Of a DNA stretch of 64,000 bases, positions 6,293 through 15,741 are shown one piece after another. Within the stretch, counting starts at the first letter, position 1, and each line of letters opens with the position of its first letter. Both the position numbers and the translations under genes were made by a program. Source of the stretch: CAURNT01 sp963539215 (GTDB lineage: Bacteria > Fusobacteriota > Fusobacteriia > Fusobacteriales > Leptotrichiaceae); assembly GCA_963539215.1 (NCBI GenBank), contig CAUTJT010000002.1, forward strand, positions 62,001-126,000, written 5' to 3'. A model generated the notes under the pieces. The model saw only the letters and a program-made list of their open reading frames with translations. It did no database searches and was not told where the DNA came from.

Positions 6293-8758
6293 TTATTTTC
6301 CTTCATTAATATAATCTTTTGGTAAACATTCTTTAATGTTCCATATATCACGAGCATAATCCATTATAGTTCTATCAGAACTAAATTTACCTGAATTAGC
6401 AATATTTATCAATGATTTTCTTATCCATGTTTCTTTATCTTTATATTCTAATCCAACTGCTTCTTGAGTTTTTCTATATTCACTAAAGTCTTTTAACACA
6501 AAGTAAACATCTGGTCTATTACCTTCAACTCCATAAAGTAATGAATTATATAATTCTCTAAATATACCAGTATGTGAATCATCGTAAGTTCCATCAACTA
6601 ATTGATCTATAACTTTCTTCAATCCTTCAACTATTTCATATTCTTGTATTGGATCATATTTACCATATCCTTCAAGTCTTGCAACCTCATCAGCTTTAAG
6701 ACCGAATATAAAGGCATTCTCTTCTCCAACTTCTTCAACTATCTCAACATTAGCACCGTCTAACGTTCCTAAAGTAAGAGCTCCATTTATCATAAATTTC
6801 ATATTTCCAGTTCCTGAAGCCTCTTTTCCTGCAGTTGATATTTGTTCTGATACATCTGCTGCTGGGAATATTTTTTCTGCAAGAGATACTCTATAATTTT
6901 CTAAGAATACAACTTTAATCTTATTATTTATACTTGTATCATTATTAACAACTTCAGCCACTGCATTAATTAATTTAATAATACCTTTAGCTCTTCTATA
7001 CCCTGGTGCAGCCTTACCTGCAAATATAAATGTTCTAGGAACTATATCTAGTAAAGGATTTTCTTTCACTCTGTTATATAAGTCCATAACATGTAATATA
7101 TTTAACATTTGACGTTTATATTCATGCAATCTCTTAACTTGTATATCAAATATTGAATTAGGATCAACTTCAACTCCAGTTGTTTCTTTTATATACTTAG
7201 CTAATTTAACTTTATTATTAAATTTAATATTTGATAATCTATCAAGCACAAATTTATCATCTACATATTTTTCTAATTTTTTCAACTCAGTTAATTCAGT
7301 AATCCATTTATCACCTATTAATTCTGTAATTAAAGAAGCAAGTTCTGGGTTTGCATTAAGTAACCATCTTCTTTGAGTAACTCCATTTGTTTTATTTTGG
7401 AATTTTTCTGGATAAATTTCATACCAATCTTTTAATTCTTGATGTTTTAATATTTCAGTATGTAAATTAGCAACACCATTTACTGTATGAGATCCAACTA
7501 TAGCAAGCCAAGCCATCTTAACTTTATCATCTGCTATTATACTCATTCTCTTTATCTTATCTGAATCATTTCCAAATTTTTCAACAAGTTCTACTAAGAA
7601 TCTTCTATTTATTTCTTCAATTATTTGGTAAATTCTTGGAAGTAAAGGTCTAAATATATTTATTTCCCATTTTTCTAAAGCTTCAGATAATATTGTATGA
7701 TTAGTATAAGCAAATACTTTAGTACATATAGCCCATGCTTCATCCCAATTTAATTTTTCTTGGTCTAATAATATTCTCATTAATTCTGGTATACCTACAA
7801 CAGGGTGAGTATCATTTAATTGAATTGCAACCTTATCAGGTAGTATAGAGAAATCATTACCATATATTGATTTATGTCTTCTTATTATGTCTTGTAATGA
7901 AGCAGATGTAAAGAAGAATTGTTGTTTTAATCTTAAAATTTTACCTTCTCTTTCTGTATCATTAGGATAAAGAACTCTAGAAATATCTTTAGCTCTTATT
8001 TCTTTTTCTGAAGCTCTTATATAATCTTGTGAATTAAATAAATTTAAATCAAATCCTTCTGGTGATCTAGCTTCCCATAATCTTAATGTATTAATTACTC
8101 CATTACCGTACCCTATAACAGGAACATCAACTGCTATAGCTTGTACATTTTCAGTATTAACTCTCTTAAAGTATTCTTTACCTACTTCATCTCTATGAAC
8201 TTCTATATCTCCACCAAACTTAACCTCAAAGACTCTATCTATTCTTCTAACACTCCAAGGTGTACCATATTTAGTCCAATCATCTGGATATTCTGTTTGG
8301 AATCCATTTTCAATTTTTTGTTCAAACATCCCATATTTATATCTTAATCCATATCCATGTCCAGGTAAACCTAAAGTTGCAAAAGAATCTAAGAAACAAG
8401 CTGCTAAACGTCCAAGTCCACCATTTCCTAATCCAGCATCCATTTCTTTATCTTCTAGTTTGTTTATGTCTACACCTAATTCATCTAAAACTTCTTTAAT
8501 TATTCCATCAAATTTTAAATTTATTAAGTTGTTACTCATATATCTACCCATTAAAAACTCAGCTGAGAAATAGTACGCTTGTTTTACCTTCTCATTAGCA
8601 CGAGTTTTTTTAGTATTGTACCATTGTTCTGTTATTTCATCCATTGTAGCTCTAGCTACTGCATAATATATTTCATATTCTTTAGCTTCTTCTAAAGTTT
8701 TTCCATATTGTCTTCTAAGAGATAATAAAATTCTCTCTTTTAATGTTTTTTTATCCAT
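6293..8758 (-). CDS. glgP: Glycogen/maltodextrin phosphorylase
   Basis: An 821-residue GT35 enzyme releasing glucose 1-phosphate from alpha-1,4-glucan ends. N-terminal YYFSAEFLMGRYMSNNL and LGNGGLGRLAACFLDS, central ADDKVKMAWLAIVGSH and VKRLHEYKRQ, and the pyridoxal-phosphate lysine in SGTGNMKFMINGALTLGT are all intact; length matches bacterial phosphorylases. I chose the ATG (protein starts MDKKTLKER) behind GGAGGTC; an in-frame TTG five codons earlier overlaps that site. Monocistronic, with its own promoter and terminator. No glycogen synthase genes are in the window, so the substrate could be imported maltodextrin. Confidence 0.96.
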   Translation of the reverse strand: MDKKTLKERILLSLRRQYGKTLEEAKEYEIYYAVARATMDEITEQWYNTKKTRANEKVKQAYYFSAEFLMGRYMSNNLINLKFDGIIKEVLDELGVDINKLEDKEMDAGLGNGGLGRLAACFLDSFATLGLPGHGYGLRYKYGMFEQKIENGFQTEYPDDWTKYGTPWSVRRIDRVFEVKFGGDIEVHRDEVGKEYFKRVNTENVQAIAVDVPVIGYGNGVINTLRLWEARSPEGFDLNLFNSQDYIRASEKEIRAKDISRVLYPNDTEREGKILRLKQQFFFTSASLQDIIRRHKSIYGNDFSILPDKVAIQLNDTHPVVGIPELMRILLDQEKLNWDEAWAICTKVFAYTNHTILSEALEKWEINIFRPLLPRIYQIIEEINRRFLVELVEKFGNDSDKIKRMSIIADDKVKMAWLAIVGSHTVNGVANLHTEILKHQELKDWYEIYPEKFQNKTNGVTQRRWLLNANPELASLITELIGDKWITELTELKKLEKYVDDKFVLDRLSNIKFNNKVKLAKYIKETTGVEVDPNSIFDIQVKRLHEYKRQMLNILHVMDLYNRVKENPLLDIVPRTFIFAGKAAPGYRRAKGIIKLINAVAEVVNNDTSINNKIKVVFLENYRVSLAEKIFPAADVSEQISTAGKEASGTGNMKFMINGALTLGTLDGANVEIVEEVGEENAFIFGLKADEVARLEGYGKYDPIQEYEIVEGLKKVIDQLVDGTYDDSHTGIFRELYNSLLYGVEGNRPDVYFVLKDFSEYRKTQEAVGLEYKDKETWIRKSLINIANSGKFSSDRTIMDYARDIWNIKECLPKDYINEGK

Positions 8759-8784
8759 TATGACCTCCAACAAAGTTATATCAT

Positions 8785-8814
8785 ATTTTAATATAAAAAT
8801 CGCAATTTGTCAAT
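8785..8814 (-). promoter_or_regulatory. glgP: glgP promoter
   Basis: Minus-strand TTGACA (8809-8814) and TAAAAT (8785-8790), 18 bases apart, about 27 bases before the start codon. Between this promoter and the HU terminator (8815-8952) I see only AT-rich sequence without a gene. Confidence 0.6.
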
Positions 8815-8952
8815 GATTAAACCGCTTGCATAGAATCAAAACAAATTAAAAACTTGAATAAAAACCTAAAAATAAGTGTAATATATCAACTTTAGATAAA
8901 ATTACTTTTTATACAAAAATATAATAATATGGTAATAAAATATTACAAAAAT

Positions 8953-8979
8953 AAAAAAGGTAGAATTTAATCTACCTTT
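8953..8979 (-). terminator. Rho-independent terminator of hup
   Basis: Minus-strand hairpin AAAGGTAGA / TCTACCTTT followed by TTTTTTAT, 14 bases after the hup stop codon. Confidence 0.8.
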
Positions 8980-8992
8980 AATTATACATAAA

Positions 8993-9268
8993 CTATTTCG
9001 CTACTTTATCAGCTAATTTTTTACCAACTTTGAATTTTAATACTTTCTTAGCAGGTATTTTAATTGTTTCTTTTGTTCTTGGATTAATTCCTTCTCTTTC
9101 TTCTCTAACTTGAACTTTGAAAGATCCCCATCCAACGAATTGAACATCTTCACCTTTAATTACTAAATTTTCAACTGTATCTAAGAAAGCGTTAACTAAA
9201 TCTTCAGATTCTTTTTTTGTTTTTCCTGTAACTTTAGAATATTCTTCAATAAATAATTTTTTTGACAT
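8993..9268 (-). CDS. hup: DNA-binding protein HU
   Basis: A 91-residue histone-like protein. The start MSKKLFIEEYSKVTG, the core VQFVGWGSFKVQ and the DNA-binding arm REEREGINPRTKETIKIPAKKV with the conserved NPRT and proline at the arm tip are clear HU/IHF features; the arm sequence favours HU. I chose the ATG behind AGGAGG; an earlier in-frame start would swallow that site. Monocistronic with a consensus promoter, which suggests strong expression. Confidence 0.94.
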   Translation of the reverse strand: MSKKLFIEEYSKVTGKTKKESEDLVNAFLDTVENLVIKGEDVQFVGWGSFKVQVREEREGINPRTKETIKIPAKKVLKFKVGKKLADKVAK

Positions 9269-9305
9269 ATTTAATCCTCCTAAATAATTTTTATAAATCA
9301 ATATT

Positions 9306-9333
9306 ATTATACACTTTTTTCAAGCTTTGTCAA
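9306..9333 (-). promoter_or_regulatory. hup: hup promoter with both consensus boxes
   Basis: Minus-strand TTGACA (9328-9333) and TATAAT (9306-9311) with a 16-base spacer. Both hexamers match the sigma-70 consensus exactly. Confidence 0.88.
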
Positions 9334-9358
9334 GATTTCTTAATAATAAAAGCTCATT

Positions 9359-9562
9359 TTATCTTAAAATATTGTATAAAACCGCCAACAACAAGAAAAT
9401 AAAAGCAACATATTCAGTAAATTTTTCTATTCCTTCTTTTTCTTGATCTAATACATTTGCAGTTTTTGCTATTCCTCTACTTCTATCAGGTTGTAATAAT
9501 ATAACTGTAATTAAAACAATAGCTGTTATAACTAAAAGTATAACTAATAAATTTTGTAACAT
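9359..9562 (-). CDS. secG: Preprotein translocase subunit SecG
   Basis: A 67-residue protein with two transmembrane helices (residues 3-24 and 49-66) joined by a loop, as in SecG. The sequence VLITVILLQPDRSRGIA is the family signature at the end of helix one. SecG assists SecYE in protein export. It follows tpiA by eight bases with AGGAGG before ATG; a tpiA-secG order is also found in many other bacteria. Confidence 0.88.
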   Translation of the reverse strand: MLQNLLVILLVITAIVLITVILLQPDRSRGIAKTANVLDQEKEGIEKFTEYVAFIFLLLAVLYNILR

Positions 9563-9570
9563 TATACCTC

Positions 9571-10326
9571 CTATGCGTCAAGTCCAGCTTGAACTAATTT
9601 AGAGAAACTTACTGGATCAAGTGCAGCTCCACCTATAAGTCCTCCATCTATATCTTTTTCAGATATTAATTCCAAGGCATTTTCAGGTTTCATTGAACCA
9701 CCATATTGAACTGTTACATTTTCAGCAACTTCAGAACCAAACATATCTGTTAATAAAGCTCTAATGAAAGCATGTACTTCTTGTGCTTGTTTTGATGTCG
9801 CAGTTTTACCTGTTCCTATAGCCCACACTGGTTCATAAGCTAAAACAACATTTGCCATATCTTCTTTAGTTAAATCTTTTAATCCACCTCTTAATTGAGT
9901 TTCAACAACTTTTTCTGTAATATTAGATTCTCTATCAGATAAAGTTTCCCCAAAGCAAAGAATAGGTTTTAATCCATGAGAAAGTGCAGATTTAACTTTT
10001 TCATTTATAAATTCATCGCTTTCTTTATAGTATTCTCTTCTTTCTGAGTGACCTAAAATAACATATTCTACACCTAAATCTTTAAGCATTAAAGGTGATA
10101 TTTCTCCTGTATATGCTCCACTTTCTTTAGGATTCATATTTTGTGCAGCTATTTTAACATCTTTACTTTCTCTAACTGCAGTTTCAATATTTGTGAAAGG
10201 TACTCCTATTACCATCTCAACTTTTTCATTAGCCTTTACTAATGGATTCAAAGCTTTAAAGAAATCTTCTGTTTCTTTTCTTGTTTTATTCATTTTCCAG
10301 TTTCCTGCAATAATTATCTTTCTCAT
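9571..10326 (-). CDS. tpiA: Triosephosphate isomerase
   Basis: A 251-residue glycolytic enzyme interconverting dihydroxyacetone phosphate and glyceraldehyde 3-phosphate. Signatures: AGNWKMNKT (catalytic lysine), ILGHSERREYY (catalytic histidine), AYEPVWAIGTGKTA (catalytic glutamate and mobile loop), VQYGGSMKPEN and GLIGGAAL (phosphate binding). Length is standard. Transcribed with secG from its own promoter. Confidence 0.98.
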   Translation of the reverse strand: MRKIIIAGNWKMNKTRKETEDFFKALNPLVKANEKVEMVIGVPFTNIETAVRESKDVKIAAQNMNPKESGAYTGEISPLMLKDLGVEYVILGHSERREYYKESDEFINEKVKSALSHGLKPILCFGETLSDRESNITEKVVETQLRGGLKDLTKEDMANVVLAYEPVWAIGTGKTATSKQAQEVHAFIRALLTDMFGSEVAENVTVQYGGSMKPENALELISEKDIDGGLIGGAALDPVSFSKLVQAGLDA

Positions 10327-10356
10327 TTTGCCTCCATTTTTATTATATATATCTAG

Positions 10357-10385
10357 ATAATAACATATTTAAACTTTATTGTAAA
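10357..10385 (-). promoter_or_regulatory. tpiA-secG promoter
   Basis: Minus-strand TTTACA (10380-10385) and TATTAT (10357-10362), 17 bases apart, with TGT before the -10 box. Confidence 0.7.
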
Positions 10386-10451
10386 TACTATTAAAGTAAA
10401 TTTAACATCTAATTTATAATTTAATTTATTTAAACTAGAATAACAAAAATA

Positions 10452-11258
10452 TTATTTTAAAATAAATTTATATATTAGATCTTTTAAAATACCTTCATTA
10501 TTATCAACACCTACATAATCTACTATATTTTTTATATCTTCTTTAGCATTATATGGAGCTACTTTTAATCCAGTATTTTCAAGTAGTGGTAAATCATTAT
10601 AACTATCACCTGCAGATATAGACTCTGATTTATCTATATTTAATATTTCTAGTAATTTAGTTATAGCAACACCTTTATTTACATTTTTATTTACAACTTC
10701 TAAAAATGACGGATGTGATACAGCAAAAAATAGTTTATCTGAAAAATGACTACTATTCATTTCCTGTTGTAATTCTTTAACTCTATCCGGAGAAGACAAT
10801 AACATACATTTAATAATTTGTTCAAAATCTAAATTATTAATATCATCTATTTCTATCATTTCTGCACCAGTAAATTTACCCTCTATGCTTGAATATTCAT
10901 CTATACTATTTGTATATATTTTACCATCATTATATGTTAGAAAAGTTAATCCATTTTCATTTGCAAAATTGTATAAAGCTATAACATCTAATTTATCTAT
11001 ACCTTGGCTAAATAATCTTTTATTAGTTTTACAATCTATTATTTCACCGCCATTATTTGATATTATATACCCTCCATAAGTATCCATTTGTAAAATCTTA
11101 GCACTTGCAAAAGTCGCAAAAGTTGGTCTTCCTGTTGCTAAAACAAATTTAACCCCTGTTTTTTGAACTTCAATTATAGCATCTATATTACTTTTAGGTA
11201 TACAAACTTCACTATTAAGTAAAGTCCCATCCATATCAGTTGCAATTAATTTATACAT
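10452..11258 (-). CDS. HAD-superfamily hydrolase, Cof/IIB subfamily (sugar phosphatase-like)
   Basis: 268 residues starting MYKLIATDMDGTLLNS, which is HAD motif I with the nucleophile and acid/base aspartates. Motif II is VLATGRP, motif III the lysine in NVNKGVAI, and motif IV ISAGDSYNDLPLL. The C2B cap is typical of Cof-type phosphatases acting on sugar phosphates, pyridoxal phosphate or similar. I chose the ATG behind AGGAG; an earlier in-frame start has no site. The ATG overlaps the stop of the upstream CNNM gene by eight bases. The substrate cannot be named. Confidence 0.88.
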   Translation of the reverse strand: MYKLIATDMDGTLLNSEVCIPKSNIDAIIEVQKTGVKFVLATGRPTFATFASAKILQMDTYGGYIISNNGGEIIDCKTNKRLFSQGIDKLDVIALYNFANENGLTFLTYNDGKIYTNSIDEYSSIEGKFTGAEMIEIDDINNLDFEQIIKCMLLSSPDRVKELQQEMNSSHFSDKLFFAVSHPSFLEVVNKNVNKGVAITKLLEILNIDKSESISAGDSYNDLPLLENTGLKVAPYNAKEDIKNIVDYVGVDNNEGILKDLIYKFILK

Positions 11259-12564
11259 TATTTTTCTCCTCATCTTCTAATTCTATTATTACCTTATCAA
11301 TTTTCCTATTACTAACTTTTAAAACTTTTATATTAACACCATTAATCTTAATATCTTTAATCTTATTATTATTTATAGGAATATACCCCAACTTTTCAAT
11401 TAAAATACCATTTAAAGAATCATAATGAATAGATTCAAAATCAGTTTTCAATTTATCGTTCAAATCATTTAAACTAACTGAAGCATTTACTAAATATTTA
11501 TTTTTACTAATCTTTTGTATATCTTCATTATCACCATCATACTCATCATTAATATTTCCAACTATTTCTTCTAGTAGATCTTCTAAAGTAACCATCCCAG
11601 AAACACCACCATATTCATCTACAAGTATAGCTATATGTTTTTTTAAATTTTTCATTTCAATAAAAAGTGATTGTATTTTCTTAGTTTCTGGAACAAATAA
11701 AGCTTTTTGAAGTATAGTTTTAATATCTATAGAACTAAATCCTATACTATATGCAGTTTTAAGCAAACTTTTTGTATGCAATATGCCTATTATATTATCT
11801 AAATCTTCAGAATATACAGGAATTCTTGAATATCTTATTATCTCTTCTGTATTTAATAATTCATCTATATCCATCTCTACATCTATTGCAAACATTGAAG
11901 TTCTTGGTATCATCACTTCACGAGCTACTTTATCATCAAAATCAATAATTTTTTCTATCATTTCAATTTCAGCTTTTTTCATATCTGAATCAGTAATCAT
12001 AACTCTAAGTTCTTCTCTTGATATTATCTCACTATTAACAGAATCTGAAAGGCCCATAATCTTTAAAACTAAATCCGTAGATACAGCTAATATTTTTATA
12101 AAAGGAATAAACATTCTATATACCCAAATTATTATACCTACATTTCTAAAAGCAATTTTTTCAGAATTAATCATAGCAAGCCTTTTAGGTAACAATTCCC
12201 CAAATACTAATGTTAAATACGAAAGAACCAATGTTACTATTATAACAGATAACTGACTATAATAAGGTATATTTAAAACATTTAAAAATTTAGCTAATAC
12301 TTCTGATATTCCCACCGCTGCTGATGCTGATGCAAGAAATCCTGCTAGAGTTATACCTATCTGTATAGTTGACAAAAGATTAGAAGGATCATCTAATAAT
12401 CTTTCTAATTTTTTAGCCTTTAAATTACCTTCGTCTACCAAAACCTTTAATTTATTTTTATTTATAGATACTATAGCCATTTCTGTTGCAGAGAAAAAAG
12501 CATTTATTAGTATTAATATAATTATTAACAAAATCTGTGGTATTATACCACTACTAATGCCCAT
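11251..12564 (-). CDS. CNNM/CorC-HlyC family membrane protein (hemolysin-like ion transporter)
   Basis: 437 residues. An N-terminal CNNM (DUF21) membrane domain spans about residues 1-190 with several helices and NAFFSATEMAIVSINKNKL. A CBS pair follows (about residues 200-330; REVMIPRTSMFAID and EYGGVSGMVTLEDLLEEIVGNINDE are the usual landmarks), then a C-terminal CorC_HlyC domain (about 345-430). Homologues take part in Mg2+/Co2+ efflux or resistance; the label hemolysin is historical. It sits between glucokinase (11 bases upstream) and the HAD gene (overlapping), so the operon combines sugar phosphate chemistry and possibly magnesium balance. Confidence 0.9.
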   Translation of the reverse strand: MGISSGIIPQILLIIILILINAFFSATEMAIVSINKNKLKVLVDEGNLKAKKLERLLDDPSNLLSTIQIGITLAGFLASASAAVGISEVLAKFLNVLNIPYYSQLSVIIVTLVLSYLTLVFGELLPKRLAMINSEKIAFRNVGIIIWVYRMFIPFIKILAVSTDLVLKIMGLSDSVNSEIISREELRVMITDSDMKKAEIEMIEKIIDFDDKVAREVMIPRTSMFAIDVEMDIDELLNTEEIIRYSRIPVYSEDLDNIIGILHTKSLLKTAYSIGFSSIDIKTILQKALFVPETKKIQSLFIEMKNLKKHIAILVDEYGGVSGMVTLEDLLEEIVGNINDEYDGDNEDIQKISKNKYLVNASVSLNDLNDKLKTDFESIHYDSLNGILIEKLGYIPINNNKIKDIKINGVNIKVLKVSNRKIDKVIIELEDEEKNNV

Positions 12565-12575
12565 TTAAAAGCCTC

Positions 12576-13529
12576 CTATTTATTAGATTGCATTGCAAGA
12601 TAGGCTGCTCCATAAATACCGGCATCATTTCCTAATTTAGCAATTTTAATTTCAACATTTTTTTCTATAGAAGGGATTAAATACTCAGATAAATGAGATT
12701 TAATTTTGTCTATTAAAAAATTACCTGCTAAAGAAACTCCACCACCTATAACTACTACATCTGAATCTATTATAGATAAAGCAATAGAAATTCCTCTTGC
12801 TATATAATCAGCTGTTTCATCAACTATATCTAAAGAAAGTTTATCTCCTTCTTTAGCACATTCAAATACATCTATAGTTTCTGGTTTTCTATCCTTAGTA
12901 ACTTGATATAATAAATTGTTTTTATTTACCACTAATCTATCAGCCGCTATTCTTGATATACCTGTAGCTGAAGCATAAGCTTCAAAACATCCTTTCTTAC
13001 CACATCCACAAAGTCTTCCATTTTTCTCTACAGTAATATGTCCAATTTCTCCAGCAGCACCATTTTTACCTGAAATTACATTACCATCGACTACAACACC
13101 TGCACCTATACCTGTTCCTATAGCCATACCTAAAACATTTTTATAGCCTTTTGCAGAACCTACCCATGATTCTCCAAGTGTAATAACATTAACATCATTA
13201 TCAACATACACAGGTCTACCTAATTCTTTTTTAAAAGCTTCAGCAAGATTTAAATTATTAGGCCAATCAAAATTCGCCCACATTAAAACTGTAGATTTAT
13301 TAATTATCGGACCTGGAACTCCTACTCCTAAAGAAACAAAGTCATTAAAATCTATATTATTTTTTTCAATTTCTGTTTTTAATACATCAACCAACTTTTT
13401 TACTATAGCCTCATATCCATAAGATGATTCAGTTTTAACATATGCAGAAAATATTAATTTCCCCGTTTCATCTAATATTCCTATTTTAGAATTAGTTCCA
13501 CCTAAATCTATACCACCATAATATTTCAT
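12576..13529 (-). CDS. glcK: ROK family glucokinase
   Basis: 317 residues. GGIDLGGTNSKIGILDE is the ATP phosphate-binding loop, GVGVPGP and the sugar-site stretch NDVNVITLGESWVGSAKG follow, and the zinc-binding ROK signature CGCGKKGCFEAYAS is complete (H of GEIGHITVE plus three cysteines). The enzyme phosphorylates glucose with ATP in the cytosol. Other ROK sugar kinases look alike, so glucose is the likely but not the only option. AAGGAG precedes ATG. Confidence 0.88.
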   Translation of the reverse strand: MKYYGGIDLGGTNSKIGILDETGKLIFSAYVKTESSYGYEAIVKKLVDVLKTEIEKNNIDFNDFVSLGVGVPGPIINKSTVLMWANFDWPNNLNLAEAFKKELGRPVYVDNDVNVITLGESWVGSAKGYKNVLGMAIGTGIGAGVVVDGNVISGKNGAAGEIGHITVEKNGRLCGCGKKGCFEAYASATGISRIAADRLVVNKNNLLYQVTKDRKPETIDVFECAKEGDKLSLDIVDETADYIARGISIALSIIDSDVVVIGGGVSLAGNFLIDKIKSHLSEYLIPSIEKNVEIKIAKLGNDAGIYGAAYLAMQSNK

Positions 13530-13559
13530 ATATATCTCTCCTTAATAAATTATATAATA

Positions 13560-13588
13560 ATTATATAATGTTTAAGAAATATTTGCAA
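13560..13588 (-). promoter_or_regulatory. Glucokinase operon promoter
   Basis: Minus-strand TTGCAA (13583-13588) and TATAAT (13560-13565) with a 17-base spacer. Confidence 0.65.
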
Positions 13589-13591
13589 CAT

Positions 13592-13624
13592 AATAAAAAT
13601 TGTACCAAATATACTTTGGTACAA
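13592..13624 (-). terminator. Rho-independent terminator of the SIMPL gene
   Basis: Perfect 10-bp stem TTGTACCAAA / TTTGGTACAA with a five-base loop, followed by TTTTTATTATG on the minus strand, 11 bases after the stop codon. Confidence 0.85.
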
Positions 13625-13635
13625 CTAATTTCACA

Positions 13636-15636
13636 TTATTTTATATTCAATATAACTTCATATCCTAACTCCATATTATATGGAGCAATTTTAATACTTT
13701 CTAAATTCTTCAACGCTGAATCTATAATATCCTTATTAGTTCTATTTAAATCTATTTTATTTTTTGAGTTAACATATATTTTTTTATAAAAATTATTATC
13801 TAAAATACTTTCAACTTGTTCTAAACTAGAAATATTAACAACTTTAAAATCTCCTATTTCATTTAAAGAATTCTTTTTCATTTCTATTTCTTTTAATAAT
13901 TCATTATAAATTTCTTTTTCATATTTATCAATATTTTTAACTTTATAGTTTATTCCATTAACTTTAATACCCATTTCAGATAATAATGAAATTAATTGAG
14001 AAATATTTTTCACATCACTTGTTACAAGTTTGACCGAATTAATAACTTTATATTTTTCATCTTTTATATTTTCATTTTTGATATTTTCTATTTTTTTATT
14101 AGTATATTCACTAATATTAGAATTTATACCTATTTTAGACAATTCAGTTTTAATTTTATTTGATTTTTTAATAGTATTTTCATAAGCAATTTTAGCATTT
14201 TTATCAATATCTTTAATAGAAATAAACAGACCTATATTATTTTTAATTAGTTGACTATTATTCTTTTCTAAGATTCCAATAAACTGCTTATAATTTTTAG
14301 TATTAATCCCTTGAACTTTTAATAATATATTTGCTTCATTCCCAACATTTCCTAAGTTATTTGTTATATTTTTATATTCATACACTTTTTCTGTTTTATA
14401 TTCTTCAGTTTCAAATTTATCAAAATTAATTTCTGCATCACTTAATACCCTCTTAATCTTATCTAGAATTTTTGCATTTTCTTTACCTGCTGATTCAAAA
14501 TCTTCTAAAGATTCTGTAGTTATAACAAAATTTAATTCAGCAAGATCTACCTTAACCATTTTATTAACATCTACATATATCTTTGCCTTATTATCATAAC
14601 TATCTTTTTTACCATCCGTCACAACAAACTCAATATTTAAACTATTTTCTAAATTAACACTAGGTATATCTATTATATTTTTATCATTTTCATCTAAAGA
14701 ATCATTTTCATAAGAAGATAGTGCAATAGATTTCATAGCTCTTGTTGTAGAATAACTATCCACAACATATTCATCTTCATTATTAGAAATATTAATTTTT
14801 CTATTTAATGAATCAACTAAATATCTATCTTCTGATATATTTTTAACTTCTTTAAATTTATAAGCTTTATCTATAAGATAGAAGTTTTTATTCTTAGCTT
14901 TATCATAACTCTCTTTATACATTTTTAAATATTCATCTTTTAAGTTAGAAACTGAATAATCTATACTTCCAGTTAATTCCACATTATTTTTTTGTGCTAT
15001 TTGAACTACATCACTTATTCTACTCAAATCCCTTAATTTTAATGAAATACTTGTTTCTATATTATATAAGTCTTCTTTTTCATTACTATATTTTTCATAA
15101 TTCAATATATTTTCAAAATCAAAATCTCTATTAATATATTCTAATATTTTATCAACTTTTTCATATATAATATTTAAATTTTCTTCTTTACTTCTAGATT
15201 CATTTTTTATATTTAAAGTCAACATACCTTTATTTATTTTATACTCTATACCACCAATTTTATCTACAATATCAATAATATTTGCTAATAAAGCACCATT
15301 TACTTTAGTTGATAAAGTAAGCTCTGTAATATATATCTTACTTTCTAAACCTTTACCAATATTATTTACAGTTTTATAATACCTATAATTTTCATTAACT
15401 AAACTATCATATTTTATTCCTTTCTCCTTCAATTCATTAAGAAATCTTTCCATTTTTCTTTTGTTATCAATTTGTGCTTTTTCTTTTTCCTTATCTAAAG
15501 TTTTAACTTTAAAATTAATCTTTGCAGAATCTGCTTTTAATTCCTTGGTTACTTTAGAATTTGTTTTAATAATTATATCATTTGCTAACACATTAACACT
15601 TAAAACTAAACTTAAAAATAATAATATCTTTTTCAT
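13636..15636 (-). CDS. Exported protein with two tandem SIMPL (DUF541) domains
   Basis: 666 residues. Residues 1-18 are a Sec signal peptide (cleavage after SVNVLA). The first SIMPL-like domain runs from about residue 20 to 250 (ADSAKINFKVKTLDKEKEKAQ, then NELKEKGIKYDSLVNENYRYY). A second copy starts near residue 335 (VKVDLAELNFVITTESLEDFESA, then DAEINFDKFETEEYKTEKVYEY) and continues to about 600. SIMPL proteins such as E. coli YggE and Brucella BP26 sit in the periplasm or outer membrane and form large oligomers; their activity is unsettled. Nearly all known members have one domain of 220-260 residues, so this is a double-length member. Monocistronic. Confidence 0.75.
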   Translation of the reverse strand: MKKILLFLSLVLSVNVLANDIIIKTNSKVTKELKADSAKINFKVKTLDKEKEKAQIDNKRKMERFLNELKEKGIKYDSLVNENYRYYKTVNNIGKGLESKIYITELTLSTKVNGALLANIIDIVDKIGGIEYKINKGMLTLNIKNESRSKEENLNIIYEKVDKILEYINRDFDFENILNYEKYSNEKEDLYNIETSISLKLRDLSRISDVVQIAQKNNVELTGSIDYSVSNLKDEYLKMYKESYDKAKNKNFYLIDKAYKFKEVKNISEDRYLVDSLNRKINISNNEDEYVVDSYSTTRAMKSIALSSYENDSLDENDKNIIDIPSVNLENSLNIEFVVTDGKKDSYDNKAKIYVDVNKMVKVDLAELNFVITTESLEDFESAGKENAKILDKIKRVLSDAEINFDKFETEEYKTEKVYEYKNITNNLGNVGNEANILLKVQGINTKNYKQFIGILEKNNSQLIKNNIGLFISIKDIDKNAKIAYENTIKKSNKIKTELSKIGINSNISEYTNKKIENIKNENIKDEKYKVINSVKLVTSDVKNISQLISLLSEMGIKVNGINYKVKNIDKYEKEIYNELLKEIEMKKNSLNEIGDFKVVNISSLEQVESILDNNFYKKIYVNSKNKIDLNRTNKDIIDSALKNLESIKIAPYNMELGYEVILNIK

Positions 15637-15712
15637 TTTACCTCTCTTTCTTTTAATATATTTTACAATACATTTCTTTTATTTTCATTAGTTTTTCTTA
15701 TATATTAAATTA

Positions 15713-15741
15713 CTGGAGGATTAAAGTAAATTATCCCCCAG
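15713..15741 (-). terminator. Possible terminator of the Gsp-like operon
   Basis: Minus-strand hairpin CTGGGGGAT / ATCCTCCAG (nine pairs, one G-U), overlapping the stop codon of the F-like gene. The T-run behind it is weak (TAATTTAATAT). Confidence 0.45.

Noticed and set aside
8815..8952. AT-rich gap between the glgP promoter and the hup terminator, checked for a small gene or RNA
   Set aside because: No open frame with a ribosome site and no stable hairpin other than the terminator.
11783..12256. A 157-codon plus-strand open frame opposite the CNNM/CBS gene
   Set aside because: Antisense shadow of a conserved gene; serine/isoleucine-rich composition caused by the opposite strand.
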